From: Baylisascaris procyonis
Lineage: Eukaryota; Nematoda; Chromadorea; Rhabditida; Ascarididae
Assembly: GCA_037389465.1 (NCBI GenBank)
Contig: JAZARR010000193.1
Coordinates: 930,001 to 994,000, forward strand
Direction: 5' to 3'
Length of the DNA: 64,000 nucleotides
Part shown: in pieces, positions 24,678 to 37,560 of the stretch
How the letters are laid out: every line of letters starts with the position of its first letter
How positions within the stretch are numbered: position 1 is the stretch's first letter
Position numbers and translations under genes: made by a program
Notes under the pieces: model-generated
Database searches by the model: none
Seen by the model: only the letters and a program-made list of their open reading frames with translations
What the model was told of the DNA's origin: nothing

Positions 24678-27600
24678 CTATAGATTTCTAAGAGCGATAA
24701 GTCCTTTAATAAATTGAGATAGAAGGCTTTCGTTGTTTGTTTGTTGATTCGAAAGGAAGCTATTAATGCTTGAACGAGCTTTTTCAGTCCATTGCGATCG
24801 ATCACCACTCTCATCGGTCACTTCCGCCATCGCTTTATCAAGTTCCACTTTGAGAGACAAATTGAAAAATTGACGGTTTAATGATGGTGTGATGAGATTA
24901 TAATCCTTAAAAAATTCACTAATTCCATCCCTGTTATCCATATTAGCAATATTTACTATCATTTGAAAGGTGTTCGAGCTTGATGTCGAGCTTAAACTTC
25001 AAGTTGCACTTCCTTTTTATCACAAAAAATCCTACTTATTTCCTTAGTTAGAAAGATTTAATTGAAGTTTTTATAGTGACATCCACATTACCTTGCTTAG
25101 AAGTGCTCTCGATTACCCCAAAGGTAAAAGACTACCGACTAGAATTGGAATAATGGGGGTACTGCCTCATTATGTATTCTTTTCGCATATGCTAAATGAA
25201 CCATATATGTTTAGGGACCGCGAATCCTTCGAAGCATCGTTCACACACTTTTCAATAACAAGTTCCTATCACTTGCCCATATCCACGGTCATAGAAAGGG
25301 AGGGGATATAGTGAGATAGAAGGGAGTTGAGAGTGGGAAGAGGGAGAAGGACGACGGAGGCTGCTATAAAGGTGAGAGGAGGACAGCGTAAATGGCATGC
25401 TCCGCCGAACCAGACAATAAAGAGGAAAGTGTAAGCCCTAATTTTGACCATCCAATTCCCATTCAAGTAAAACATGAACAAAAAGAGACAAAAGACCTTC
25501 CCCATAAACATCCTTAAAATCCTTGCTAAATATCCTTAAATGAAAATCCTGGTTAAATGAGCACCTATAGAAGGTAACCTCGACCAGCATCTCTTTTTAT
25601 CCAGCAATAGTCACCCTTCCGAGATCGTAACACTCATCCAAAGGAAACACTTGCGGTTATAAAAAAGATATAATACAGTTGAAAAATTCCATATATAATT
25701 ACAAACCTAAAAACATATTTGAATATGAAAATTACTCACTTGTATTCGTTTATTTATATCGACGATTGATTTTTCGATTCTTTTGATAGTCGCATTCCAT
25801 CTATGTTCCACATTTTCCAACGAAAATTGTCCTTTGAAATCTTTTTCTGGAATAATGAAATGCAGGTAATAAATTAAAAAAAAAACAAAAAGTGAAAAAA
25901 AAAAATCACCCTAAAGACTCCTTTCGGACTCCTTTACGTCTCCTATTTCCTCTTCGATTCTCTTCCGGGGTCTTATTAGAAAAAAAAACTTTGAAAATAC
26001 TAAGTACGAGATACGTTAGAGGAAACAAAGTGCCAAACGTTTATTCCGAATGGCGATCGGTTTATCTATGCTGAGAGATGGTTATCGTATATCACAAGCA
26101 GGTGCAATATCCTCTTATCAAGTAAATATGCTTCCGTTGGTCCAACAAAACTCTATTCAAGCTTGAGTCCTTAATGATGAACATAGAGATCTTTAAAAGA
26201 TAAAAGGTAGATATCGAATACGGAAGTTTCAAAACTAATTGCATACTAATTCATCCGTATGTCGGTATTTTTAATTAATGAGAAAATAAGAATACGAGAG
26301 ATTCAATTCAATGAAAACTCGACGAATCGACGAAGGGAAAAAAATTTTCTCAAAAATTTGCATATTTAATTTGTATTAAAGAAAATTCTAAACAAGAAAA
26401 GAATACGTTCTAGAACTATTGTTTGGGCGTTTCTCGAGACGAAAACTAACAGGATGCAAATATAAGAGAAGCCTCAAACTTATATACATACCTTTACAAA
26501 GAAGATATCTGGCATATTCATACCTTGCCTCATTCCTCAATGAATTTATTTCAGCACGAAGTTCCATCTCCTAAAACATATTCGCTATTGGAATAACGAT
26601 ATAATGGAAATTAAAGCAAAGAAGATGGTGAAAGATGGACTAGAACCTTCAGTAATGCTTCCATTTAAGACCTAAAGAGCTATCGCAACTACCTTAAAAA
26701 AATAATTCAACAAATAAGTGTAATTAAATTAGTGAGTCTTAGTATAAATTAAATCAAATAAATCAACGAATAAATAAACATGAATAAGTAAAATAAAAAA
26801 GGAGCAACCTATACCAGGCTATATTCTTTCAATTGCTAATTTTTAGACAATCCAAAAAAAGAGTGAATTCAATTGAATAAGACCAATAATTCAATGAAAA
26901 AATGAAAAGATTAAAAAAGAAATCTAGCAGTGATAGGTATTATTTTATTTTATAAATATTCCACTACTAACCTTCATAATCCATGGTGGTGCAAAACCAT
27001 TATTAATGAGTATTTTATTTAATTTATATTCAACAACATCGATATATGGATTACTCTCATCGATTTTTAGTGGTTTTCCCATTCCTTTTAAATTATTGAA
27101 ATCACCACGTTTCATTGATTGTAATATCATATCCTCTACAAGACGTTCAACAGCATTCCTGAAAATATAACTTCAACAATAAAAACGATGAATCACCTTA
27201 TTTCCCTACCTAGGCTCCAAATAACGACCACCTATTTCCCTTACTTTTATTTACTTCCCCTACCTTGTTCCCCGTCCATATTTACTCAACAATGATTGAT
27301 CGATCCATATAATAGATCTTTATGAGCTGATGTTCCACTGCTATTTTGCAAATACCATTCTTGAACATAAGTCACTGAAATGCCAAAAAATACCGCAACT
27401 CAAGTTCTATAAGGTCATAATGAAACTTGTCTATGACAATCGTAAGGCTACAACCTGAAGCTAGGAATTATTTAAGATACGTGAAGCTCCGGAGCAAGAA
27501 CGTCAACAACATAAACTTATAGCGCTTTTGGAATCACGGGTGGCAGCCGTGGAAATTTTCTGTCTTTAGCAGCGACGATCTCATTGTATCAAAGTTTTTG

Positions 27601-29890
27601 GAATAACGCAATAGTTTCTACCTCCTCTGCCTCCCCCCCCCCCTCAAAATCAATATTTGTATTTTTACTCAACTTTTATTACCTCGGGGTTGTTGAAAAT
27701 TTTACCCGGTTACCTTACATAGTTTGAGGGTCATTCAATCCTAACTCATTTGATGACAGCCGCCTTAGAACGATAGAAACAGGAAAATACGCCCAGGGAA
27801 GAAAATCAGACGTAACTACCATTTGCTGTCATCCTCAAATACATTCATTTTCGGCTAAACTGTTTTCCAATAAATCTGCAGATCTAAAATGCTTGATTTT
27901 CTAAATTCCTTACTCAAAAGCCATAATTTAAAATACAACTGTCTTAGACCATGAAATGGAATGACAAGTATACTTCCTTCCAGTTAGAACCACATATTAG
28001 ACAGGTGATTTAAGGAAATTATTCTTGCATAAGTTTACCCACTTGGATCGAAAAAAAACTGCAGAAAAACCTCTCTATCGTCAACGAACTGTAGCTAATT
28101 TTCAATATAGTCATCCATAATTTGCATATAAAACATAGGAAGCAATACTTACGTTGTTTTTTGCTTCTTCGCAAAGAATGCTTGCTCTCGTGTTACATTA
28201 CGTAAGCTTTTGCTGTCGAGTTTGAACTCCTTAAAAAACCGAAATAATTCAGCGGTATTTTACGTATGAGATATCGATAGGTAGCATAAAAAGTGGAGAA
28301 GAGGGCCAAAGATAGTGCTATGATATGCAAATTAATCAAGCCGACCCATATGCAAAAATTATTGCAAAATTATAACACAATATTTTTTTAAAAATTTTCC
28401 AATAAACTCCGATTCGTTCGCAGAAAAAGGCATCTAAAAATTCGCTACTCTGAATTTAAAAAATTGCGTAAAGAAGTCTGGTGTCGTGTTTGAGCCCCTA
28501 AACACCCCCCCCCCCACCCGAAAAAAACAACCAGGTGGAAAAAAAGGTTAACAAAAAACAACTAATCTTTACAAATTTGCAACCCTTTATTCTAGATCAA
28601 CATTTTTGAAGAAATAAACAGGCAGCAGAGTCCAACTAAAATCTCAATGTGTTTCAGGATGCCTAAGAGGACAAGAGTGAAGGATCTGACGAAACGATTA
28701 TCCTGCCCAAATAAACATCCTTAATGTTTATATTTGGGCAGGATAACCAATAGTAAACTTATAATAAACGTTAGTTGAAGGCGTCGTTTAAAACTGGAAA
28801 AGGATATCAACTACTCGAATATATATTTGTGCTAATAAAAAACTGAATTAACTAATTTAATATCTGTCTTACAAATTCTAAAAACCCTGCAGTTATCTAG
28901 ACTTACTATATCACATACTGAACGGGAATTCGAGGTGCTCCACCTGACAGTATCGAATTTTAGTAATGAACCTTCAAAATATATCGTTTCAGTAAACTAT
29001 ATTGTTTAACTTTTATTGGCTTGAATATTGGTATGCCTTCCAAAGTTCTACCTTCAATTAACCTTGTTAACGTTCAATATACCTTTAATTAACGTTGAAA
29101 AGTTTTAAATGCCAAATTTTAGGGCTCTAAACCTATTCATATACGGAACCCCAATTATGCGATAACTTTTAAATAAATATATAAATTAAACTTAAATTTA
29201 CCAACCTTTTCAAGTTCTTTTATTCGCTTATCCAAGAGATATTCATAAGTGTTCTCTGTTGCTTTAGCTACACGATGTTGCTGATATTGCCTCTGACGTT
29301 GGAAGGGATTACCCACACCGACTCCTTCATATTCCAAATACTACAAACAAATATGTTAGTAAGGAATTCCATTCATAGATATTCATTTATTTACTTGCTC
29401 ATTTTTTATTTAATATTTTAAATTGATTTATTTACTCCTGAAAAATTTTATTACGTCAAAGTTGACTTGTCTGATGGATCATCCCTCACCTTAATGGAGC
29501 CCAACCACCATGAAATATGAGCTACTTCTCTAACATTAAATCAAAGAAAACAGCGTCATCATTTAGAATATTTTTTAAAATTTTCTAAAATATTTTTTGT
29601 TTTTTTTTTTCTAAAATATTTAGAATCATATTTTGAAAAAAAAATTTTTTTTTGAAAATTTTTTCTATCTATTTCTGAAACAACAAAAACCGTTTGTTTT
29701 CCATCATAGAATATAACCTAGTGATTCATTTACACATAAAAAGAGGTGAGGCTCAAAACTGCTCGAAATGTTCAGATGGGTGAAACAATGCCACGAGAAT
29801 ATAGAAGGTCAAGGATTGGTGATATGAAGAGAGATTTATTCGTAACGAATGCTGTGTTCATTGAAATAAATAAATAAATAAATAAATGAA

Positions 29891-29937
<47 letters not shown>

Positions 29938-31050
29938 ACAAGGATTGGCATTCCATTTCGAAAGTTTACTATCACTTCCAATCGGTTTTATTTTTTGAAA
30001 GATGTTTCATTCTATAAAAACCTTTATATCTAGAAACCTCTCTCGTTTCATTTTGTGTTAGAACCATTTGTTCGCGAATTTAAAGCAACACTTACACTAC
30101 CTAAAAAGGTAAGAAAGGTAAGAAAAGAAGGTCTAGGACATAAGAACTGTATCAGCTCCAATTTGGCAACGTTGAAATAAAAGACTCCGGAAAATACCTG
30201 TCGATGTTGTGGAGCCGTATGTCTAATGTCATGTACGACCTCCTCGCAAAATTCGTTCAATTCGGCATGCTTCTCCTCCAATTGTGTATGCTTCACAATA
30301 AAACGATAAGCACTGCGTATTTCGTTGAATTTTGTGGCATTTCCTTTCTGCAAAATCACTTATTTTTGAGTGGTACATTAGAAGGTAGATAATCCATAGA
30401 ATCCTTATGTAGTGCAAAGTACGAAAAAAGTACGAGCTGTGCGAAGAAAGCTCGAGCTAACAACATGAGGTCACAACTTTTACTCTTCAATTAGCTGAAC
30501 ATAATTGAGAATCTTTATTTAAATTTAGTACTCGAAATAAAATGGCACGAATTTTCTGCTTTTATCACCACTTCAATCTACAAATCTGATGGTGGCATTT
30601 GAAATTTATAAAAAACATTCAAGAAAAATGGAAAATTAAATATTTAAAAATGTAGAGCGAAATATGCTTCATTGACAAAAAAAAAGACTCCAAAATTGAC
30701 AAAAAAACTCCGAAATGATGCCATACTAAATCTGCGGAAGGACCGATCGATAAAACAACTTTATGCTTATGACAAAAAAAAAAAATTACCGAATCTTTAG
30801 CCGTATCGGGATGATATTCCTTTGCAAGGGTGACGAATCGATCTTTCAACTGTTCGATAGAAACGCTCTCCTCCAAACCCATTATTTTATATGCATTTTG
30901 TAGTTGTTGATTATAATCGGCTAATTTCTTGTGATCTATGGCGAATTGATGAACGGATACAATCGACGTCGATGAACGAAGAAGAAAACGACACCAGCAA
31001 ACATCCACATGATGACCATAAAGGTTTGCACAACGTAATGCGAGTATCAT
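24678..31050 (-). CDS. DNAJC28: DnaJ homolog subfamily C member 28-like protein, 8 exons
   Basis: Exons in transcript order: 31050-30790, 30347-30198, 29340-29206, 28229-28153, 27158-26972, 26570-26492, 25846-25740, 24905-24678. All phases agree and give 407 residues (human DNAJC28 is about 388). Residues 1-40 are rich in Arg, Ser and hydrophobics with few acids, like a mitochondrial presequence. A J-domain follows, with HPD at 80-82 and the helix II-III sequence split between exons 1 and 2. After a charged linker, residues 209-270 hold the conserved DUF1992 block: VERLVED, then MKRGDFNNLKGMGKPL, then YKLNKILINNGFAPPWI. The C-terminus is helical, with IEKSIVDINKRI then a DYNLITP segment. J-proteins stimulate Hsp70; the client here is unknown. 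The acceptors of exons 4 and 8 are TTTTTTAAG. An acceptor-like TTTTTAAG lies 18 bases before the ATG. This is a complete gene, and the family identity is secure. Confidence 0.93.
28698..28746. repeat. strong hairpin in DNAJC28 intron 3
   Basis: TTATCCTGCCCAAATAAACA pairs with TGTTTATATTTGGGCAGGATAA across a short loop, interrupted only by a two-base bulge. It lies in the intron between the exons at 29206 and 28229. Confidence 0.9.
29868..29938. repeat. (AAAT)n microsatellite
   Basis: About 70 bases of AAAT tetranucleotide with one TGAA interruption, in DNAJC28 intron 2. Shorter AAAT runs lie at 13516-13577, 13880-13908, 19888-19912, 24541-24578 and 37727-37745. Confidence 0.95.
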
Positions 31051-32794
31051 TTGCTACGGTCGTACACCTTAAAAAGTAGCAATGAAGAATATAAATTGGT
31101 ATGAATGAAGGGAATAATTGAAGGACGTTTAATACTTTCCTAGACAGTTATGATCCACCCCCTCACATATCATACGACATATCCTTTTCCTTTGTAAATA
31201 ATGGTACAGATGGTTTCCTTGGCTCAACTTCCTTGTAATTTTTTACGGTACCATCCATAACAAGACTGACTTAAATTTGATGCAGTTAGCGATCAAGATT
31301 GCGGTTAGAATCAGGTTCGAACCCATTAGTCTTAGAGATGGGTTAGTCTTAGTCCTATCAGGCAAACGGTTTTAACCAAGCTCAATACCGTGGATCGTTG
31401 GAGGGGGGGGGGGTATAATTTATATTTTTGTACGTTAAATCCAATCCCCATTATGTCGATAGTCTGAAGCAGATTTCATTATAAAATTTTTGTTATCATA
31501 ACAATAAAAAACTCAGGTCAAACAAGTTGGGATCGAATATATTTAGCGTGCAAAACGTGGGCGGGATATATCAAATCTAATCCCATATTTGTCTATTAAC
31601 ACATAAGGAATAATATTATTTGAAAGGAACTTAAGTTCAGAGGACTCCCCCTCCCCTTTCCCTCTTCCCCCAATACATAGTCAAATTTCGCTATTCCATC
31701 CGATTAGCTAACTGAAGAAATGCAATAGAACATGCACCTATATGCAAATTTTGAGAAAAGAAAAAACGATAAAACGTTCAAATTATGCGCCTTTGCAGAT
31801 ATTTTATGGAAGAAAATGATTTAAAAAAACACCCAAGCAGGTAGATGATGGATGAAACTTGAAACATTGATTAAATTGATCAAATATTGATTGATTAATT
31901 CCATTGATTGATTGATCCCATAAACAGTAAGACTGACTAAACTTCACAAACATCAAACATTGATTAAATAAAATAAAAAAAAATTTATTTAAAAACTGTT
32001 AACATAAAAGAACGATCGAAACTAGAAGGTAACCGTTGAGATGCTTTAAAGCTGCAATAGGCAGAGTTCTATCGTTCGACTCTTGCAGCTCAATTGCAAC
32101 AGTGATGAACATTTCTAAATTTTGAACTATTAAGAATAGTTTGAGCTTAATAATCAAAGCGAATTTACTTACACGTACAGGAATTAACCAGTAATTTACA
32201 GAACACAAGAGGCAGATATGAATATACCACTGAATGCATGAACCGACGGGTTGGGGATGGGGGAGGGGATGGGGAATGGCGGGGGGAGACGTAGAAAAAA
32301 CAGATCTAAAGAACAATAATAGAAAAAAATCTGTTTAAAAAAAGTGGACTTTTACGAAAAAAAACAAAAAAAAAACAGGAAGTTAAATGAAAACATATAA
32401 AAATTAGAATAAAGGTGAACGGCGAAGTGTAATGTTCATCAACTTATTGGTGATGTGAAACTGAGCTCTTCTAGGTCTTTTTAAAAATCTATATCGATTC
32501 CGCTATCGCATTCGTATCCGCAACGGAATAACGGAACGGGATTCCGCACATCTATTATCTCAAGAAAAAATGTTCGAATATATTCAATCAGCGGCTGTCA
32601 ATAGTGAGCTCAAAAGAGTTGACCTAGCAGGTGCGGCCTTTTATGAGGTATAATTCGAAGATTTCATCTAAAAGGTGGCCAATATTCTCTCGAAAAATAT
32701 TCAACACTATGTAAGGATTAATTAAGATAAGGGAACGGATGTGGCACCAACTGAGACCGCATATGGGCGAATATTTTTATATAATATCGATTTT

Positions 32795-32845
32795 GAGTTG
32801 TCCGGTCCAACCTGTCCGGTTTTCCGTTGTTTTCCGGTTTTCCAT
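32795..32845. repeat. TCCGG-rich repeat island
   Basis: Four CCGG cores with intervening TTTTCC blocks (TTGTCCGGTCCAACCTGTCC, then GGTTTTCC repeats). The minus-strand open frame covering it is a translation of the repeat. Confidence 0.6.
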
Positions 32846-33102
32846 TATGTTTTCTGGTTTGTAACGTTCCCCCACCAATACAACGTATGAATCTATTTTC
32901 GTCTTCATTCATCTTTACCAATAACAAGAGTGCCCTCTAACGGTCGGTGATTTGAGATATCAGAGAGGTCAAAAAGTCAAATTTAATGAATTTAAATTAA
33001 AAATTATGAAATTACATATGGAAAATATTTTTCCAAATAAATTTGCATATATCACTATGCTATCTCTGATGCTAATAATTAACATAAAATTTTGATGGGT
33101 TC

Positions 33103-33110
33103 TATATAAG
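33103..33110 (+). promoter_or_regulatory. TATA-like box
   Basis: TATATAAG lies 114 bases before the ATG of the membrane-protein gene, leaving room for a start site about 30 bases downstream and a short leader. It was judged from sequence and position only. Confidence 0.4.
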
Positions 33111-33223
33111 GGAAATAAATTACAAGTACAATCATTATTGGTTTATTTACTGATCGGAGACTCTCGTCGGTGATTTCCTCTGCTCGTCTTTTTCATCAAT
33201 AAGGCGTTCGAAATTGAATCGAG

Positions 33224-36212
33224 ATGGATACTGTGAAGCAACTTTTCGAGCAATACAAAATTGAACTAGATACTGAGGTCAATCGTGTGAAACAATGGAG
33301 TGTTACCTTCCAAGAGGATATCAATAAGAAGGTGACGTTTATTTGGTGGATTGCATCATTGAATAACTAAGGTGCCGGAGCTCTTTGCCATCAAGGAGCT
33401 CAAGCTCCTTCTCTTTTGGAGCCGTTCGTCTTGGCCATTATTCGACGGGATATTGACTGGTTAATAAAGACAGCAATGGCTTGACTGTAGTAAAAAGTAA
33501 AGGGGGAAGGGAAGGGGAGGAGGGGGAGAGGACGAGGGGACGGCGAACCATTCTCTAAAAAATTATCGTCCTAGTCATAATTCATAATCAACGAAAGGTG
33601 GAATTATCGAAATCTAGGAAATAGATTATTTCCTTATACCTCCGCGTCCACGTCTAATCCCTGTTCACGACTATCCAGCTTTCGAATTTAATTTAATTTA
33701 ATTTAAACGTTTCTAGCCTTATCGACCAATAAAAAAAACTTCTAGTTTTGATTATTTAATAAAACTTGATTTCATTTCAACATTTCAAACTTAATTATCC
33801 CTTGCTGACAGCAAGCTGAAACTGATAGATATATAGATTATTCGATTTCTAAGAGAGGAAATTATTACTCTATATTTGCATATCTGTAATTTTACAGGTA
33901 CAATTCTATCAACAACAGCTCAATAACCTACAACCGTTGATAGATAGTAAAAAAGAAGAGGTGATAAATTCACTCATCGATCAATCATCACTGGAACAGT
34001 TGGATATCGCAAAACTAATGGCTACTTTTGTATGGACTGGTGTTCTAGTAATAACCACTACCATTGGTGGTCTTCTTGGTGGTACAATCCTTACGTCAAT
34101 TCTCTCATTATTTGTGAGCGGTTTTTATGCGTTTTTGATCGCTTATATATTGTTACCAGCTATCGCATGGTATTATCTACAACAACCAAACGAACAAAAC
34201 GCTGAAAATGATCGTTCACGACGACATTCTCTTGTCGTTTTCTGCTTATTGGAGGTGTGTTTTTTTTCGATATTTTGAGATGTTAACGTTTGAATTCTAG
34301 CTATAGCGTATCGCATGATTTCGATCGACGCTCATTCTTAGTGAATACGACGTTAGCATATGCAAATATGCAAATATATGCAAATAAATTCCCATAGTGA
34401 AAGGGTATCATGAGGACAGGACAGCACCCATCCCCCTTAAACCTAATTTAGAACCGAATCCTTCAAGTTTCGAAGGACTTTTTTTTCTGGAATCAATGCA
34501 TTCCTATTAAAACAGTCAGGAAATCCTCCGGTTTTCTCATCTTTGATAGCTCAATTGGTGATTTCTTCCTTTTTTTTCTTTTCCATTCATAGAAAAATTT
34601 TTGATAATGAAAAAATTTTTACGCATTAAAACGATTATATAATTTCCTCTGAGTAGAACACAAAGTAAATAATATGTAAGAAATATTTCAGGGTTTGGCT
34701 AGTGGATTTGTACTAAGTGAACGTGCCCTTATTGGACCACCACCATTAGCAGCTATCACCCCATTGGCTATTGGATTTGGTGCTCAAATGGGTGCTTCTT
34801 TCATCGCTAAGTTCGTTTTGAGCTATTTTATTATATTATTTATTATTGAGAAAATATATCCAGACAATATTGTTGAATAAGAGATCGATATTAGAGTGAT
34901 ATCGAACAAAACCGAACTCATATCTTCAATAAGGAAAATTAAGTCCTGATCTTATCAATCACCGCATCGATTTAATTTTATAATTCTTTCTTTACTGAGA
35001 GATCTTTAATCAAGAAAGATCTCTGGAGAGGGAGATAGCTGATAATTCATTTCTATTATCTTTAACATAGTCAAAACTTATATTTGTACCTGTTATCCGG
35101 TAGCGACCTTTGACCCTAGCGACCAGCGAAACTCCGACGACACGACCTTTCGTCCCAAATCCACCGGGAAATCCTCGCTTCTTGTAGGAAGGAGAGAGTT
35201 ACCTCAAGGAATCTGTCCTCATAGCCTTGAAAATGAATATTTTTAGTGATCGTAAGAAATTACTCGGTGTTACGCTTGGTGGTGGTCTTTTAATGCATCT
35301 AAGTTTGGGTGTCATCGTCGGCATATCAGTTCCATATCTCTTACTAAGTCTTCTCTATACGGCTATTGGTTTTGTCGCTATTCAACACTATATCAAACAT
35401 GTCAACAAGGAAACTGTATGTCTATAATTACCTAATATCTTATTCATCAATAAATTGTAAAAAAAAAAATTGAAATAAAAATAAATAATCTTTTCTAAAT
35501 AAAATAATAATAATAAAATAATTTTTTAAAAAATATAATTTAGCATTGATAATATGCTTCATAGCTAAGATTAATGCCCTCAAAATAGAAATATAATTTA
35601 GAACTATCGTCCTTGAAGCAGTTTATTTAAAAAAAAAAAAAAACAAATTCATCACTTTCACTGGTTCGCTTTGAAATACTGTTATCATTTGCGATCAAAG
35701 CTTGTAAAAAAAAGAATTGGATTTATGGAATTGAACATACTATAATCATCAATGAATATCTACAATGAAAATTTTGTGCAAACCACCGATACTAAGATTC
35801 GTTTTGCCTATCATCAACTTCATTTAATTAAAGGTTGAGGTGCTTAAAATACTTTCAATGACTTGCTCAGAAGGCATCCTGAATCGTTTCCGCCTCATAG
35901 AACGCTAAGTTTAGCGGAACTTCGCTTATCGACTCCATGAGTTCGGAGTCATTCGGTTCAAATTTTAGCTAAGGAAATCGCTGAATAGCAAACAAAACAG
36001 AAGGAGCAATCCGCGACATATTTCCTCTCCATCTAATAGTGCTCCGGAGCTATAATGAAATATCTACAATGAAAACAAAATGCTTACAGGTATTCACACA
36101 TGAATATCAGTTATCGTTTGTTCTGGCAGCATTAGCATCACAGGCGCTCATCTACTTCCTTTTCGGAGGTGATCCCAACGAGATGGCTGCCACAGCTGCA
36201 GAAAGCTCCTAA
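33224..36212 (+). CDS. multi-pass membrane protein, possibly BI-1/TMBIM-like, 5 exons
   Basis: Exons 33224-33331, 33898-34254, 34692-34810, 35247-35415 and 36090-36212 join in phase and give 291 residues ending TAA. Residues 1-75 are hydrophilic and helical (MDTVKQLFEQYKIELDTEV..., then QQQLNNLQPLIDSKKEEV). Six to seven hydrophobic segments follow: about 80-102, 103-130, 145-165, 172-195, 200-220, 222-243 and 258-276. The block GPPPLAAITPLAIGFG, a charged loop NDRKK and LGVTLGGGLLM have the layout of the Bax inhibitor-1 domain (GP....P, basic loop, LGG), which acts in ER membranes. The paired C-terminal aspartates typical of BI-1 channels are not evident: the tail is short and acidic to neutral. 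The family call is therefore tentative, while the gene structure is firm. It is transcribed divergently from DNAJC28, with a TATA-like box upstream and AATAAA 100 bases downstream. Confidence 0.85.
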
Positions 36213-36311
36213 AAACCATCGGATGATCGATGAGACAACGACGATCGTAGACGAACATCTGGACGATCTCAAGAAATCACCTCAAGCTATCGAGTTTGCA
36301 TTGACTCCAAG

Positions 36312-36317
36312 AATAAA
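36312..36317 (+). terminator. candidate poly(A) signal
   Basis: AATAAA 100 bases after the stop of the membrane-protein gene, followed by an A/T-rich stretch. The position is right for the 3' end of that transcript. Confidence 0.5.
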
Positions 36318-36639
36318 TCATTTTAAAAATATTTGTTGAACGATGTACACTCAATGTTATGACATCCTGTACATCCTTTACGTTTATTCCGAAGGACATA
36401 CCTTTATTATAAACAGAATATAAGCTAAGCATCCAGCATAATCCGAGGAATTACCTAGCACGAACGATATCCTGATTTATAAAGAGTTTGATCGAGATAT
36501 AAACTAGATAAACAATCCTTCTACAGTCTTATTATGCATAGAGAAACGAATATTCATAATTAAGATGCGTTATGCGTTTGTTTTTAATGCATCGGGAGAA
36601 TGGACAAAGGTTTCATTTGCTCAGTGAAATTTCCAGGTG

Positions 36640-37560
36640 CATTACCTCTAAATTCGTCCCTTGATCACTAGTCAACTTCCTTTCCTTGTTGAAACTCTCG
36701 AGTTCAATCCTAACATCCTCCCCCATGCCCCCATGGAACTAAAACGAACAGCAACGGTCCTCTAATTAATCTATGCTCCGGAAATATCTGGAATCCTCCA
36801 TGGAGGAGTTACTCAAACATTCGAACTGAATCGATGCCCAACACCCGTTGTTTTCCCGCTGACCACTTCCTGTTTCGTTGTTTCCCTTGCTAGTCTGGAA
36901 GGATTCTGCGCGAACTCATCGTGATTGGGAAGTCAAGAATCAGTGAGAGGGGGGGGAGTTAAAAAGACGGCACACATTAAGCCCACAATCAACCAATGAA
37001 TACATTGGGTATATACCACAGCTCTAACGTCACGTTCAACAAAGTAAGCCAACTTGCTATTACACGTACCCTACGAGTTATGCTTCGTTCCTTCGATGCC
37101 CAACCGTCGATATACACTTCGGCTTAGAAATAGCCGAAGTTTCAACCAAATCTTGTATCTCATGCATATGAGAATCTCATATCGTACCGCATAAAGCATA
37201 TTTATCCAACATTACCTACTCCTCGACAAACTATTGACCGCCCTACCTCTAGAGGTCAAAGGCCGAATGAGTACTTTAAAATTTCAAGCCCAGTCAATGC
37301 GATTGGGCTTGCTTGACCTCCATCCATAAAGTAACATCCCGGAAGATAAACCGACCCTGACCTTAGCACACCTGTAGGAGCTATGAAGGAAGTTAGGAGT
37401 CTGCCAATACCAAGGCGCGGTCTATAAGCATTTCACATAGGAAACCCAACTAAATCCAGATTCCAGGTTCAAAGATTCGAATTTCCTAGCGTTTCTGGAT
37501 GCTGTGGTTAACAGTCACCTCATTCAGGCCCTCTCAGAATTTAGCGCAAAGAAAACAATA
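36640..37560. other. less AT-rich non-coding interval with hairpins
   Basis: Base composition is more balanced than in the flanks, yet both strands are broken by stops. It contains perfect stem-loops at 37116-37140 (ACTTCGGCT with a 7-base loop) and 37285-37311 (CAAGCCCA with an 11-base loop). The second is enclosed by the arms GAGGTCAA (37252-37259) and TTGACCTC (37313-37320). Structured non-coding RNA or a decayed element are both possible. Confidence 0.5.

Larger units (their letters stand above)
31051..33223. promoter_or_regulatory. divergent intergenic spacer
   Basis: 2.2 kb between the starts of the DNAJC28-like gene (minus) and the membrane-protein gene (plus), so it should carry both promoters. 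Visible features are C- and G-rich tracts (31396-31413, 31647-31672, 32251-32289), a TCCGG island at 32795-32845 and a TATA-like box at 33103. A 105-codon minus frame at 31999-32316 starts in the G/C-rich tract and has no splice or start support. Confidence 0.6.

Noticed and set aside
25093..25311. 72-codon plus-strand frame in the last DNAJC28 intron
   Set aside because: No partner exon or recognisable motif; considered a chance frame.
31270..31335. AGGTTCGAACCC, a tRNA B-box match on the plus strand
   Set aside because: The T-stem pairs in only two of five positions and no D-arm or acceptor stem can be drawn, so it is not a tRNA gene.
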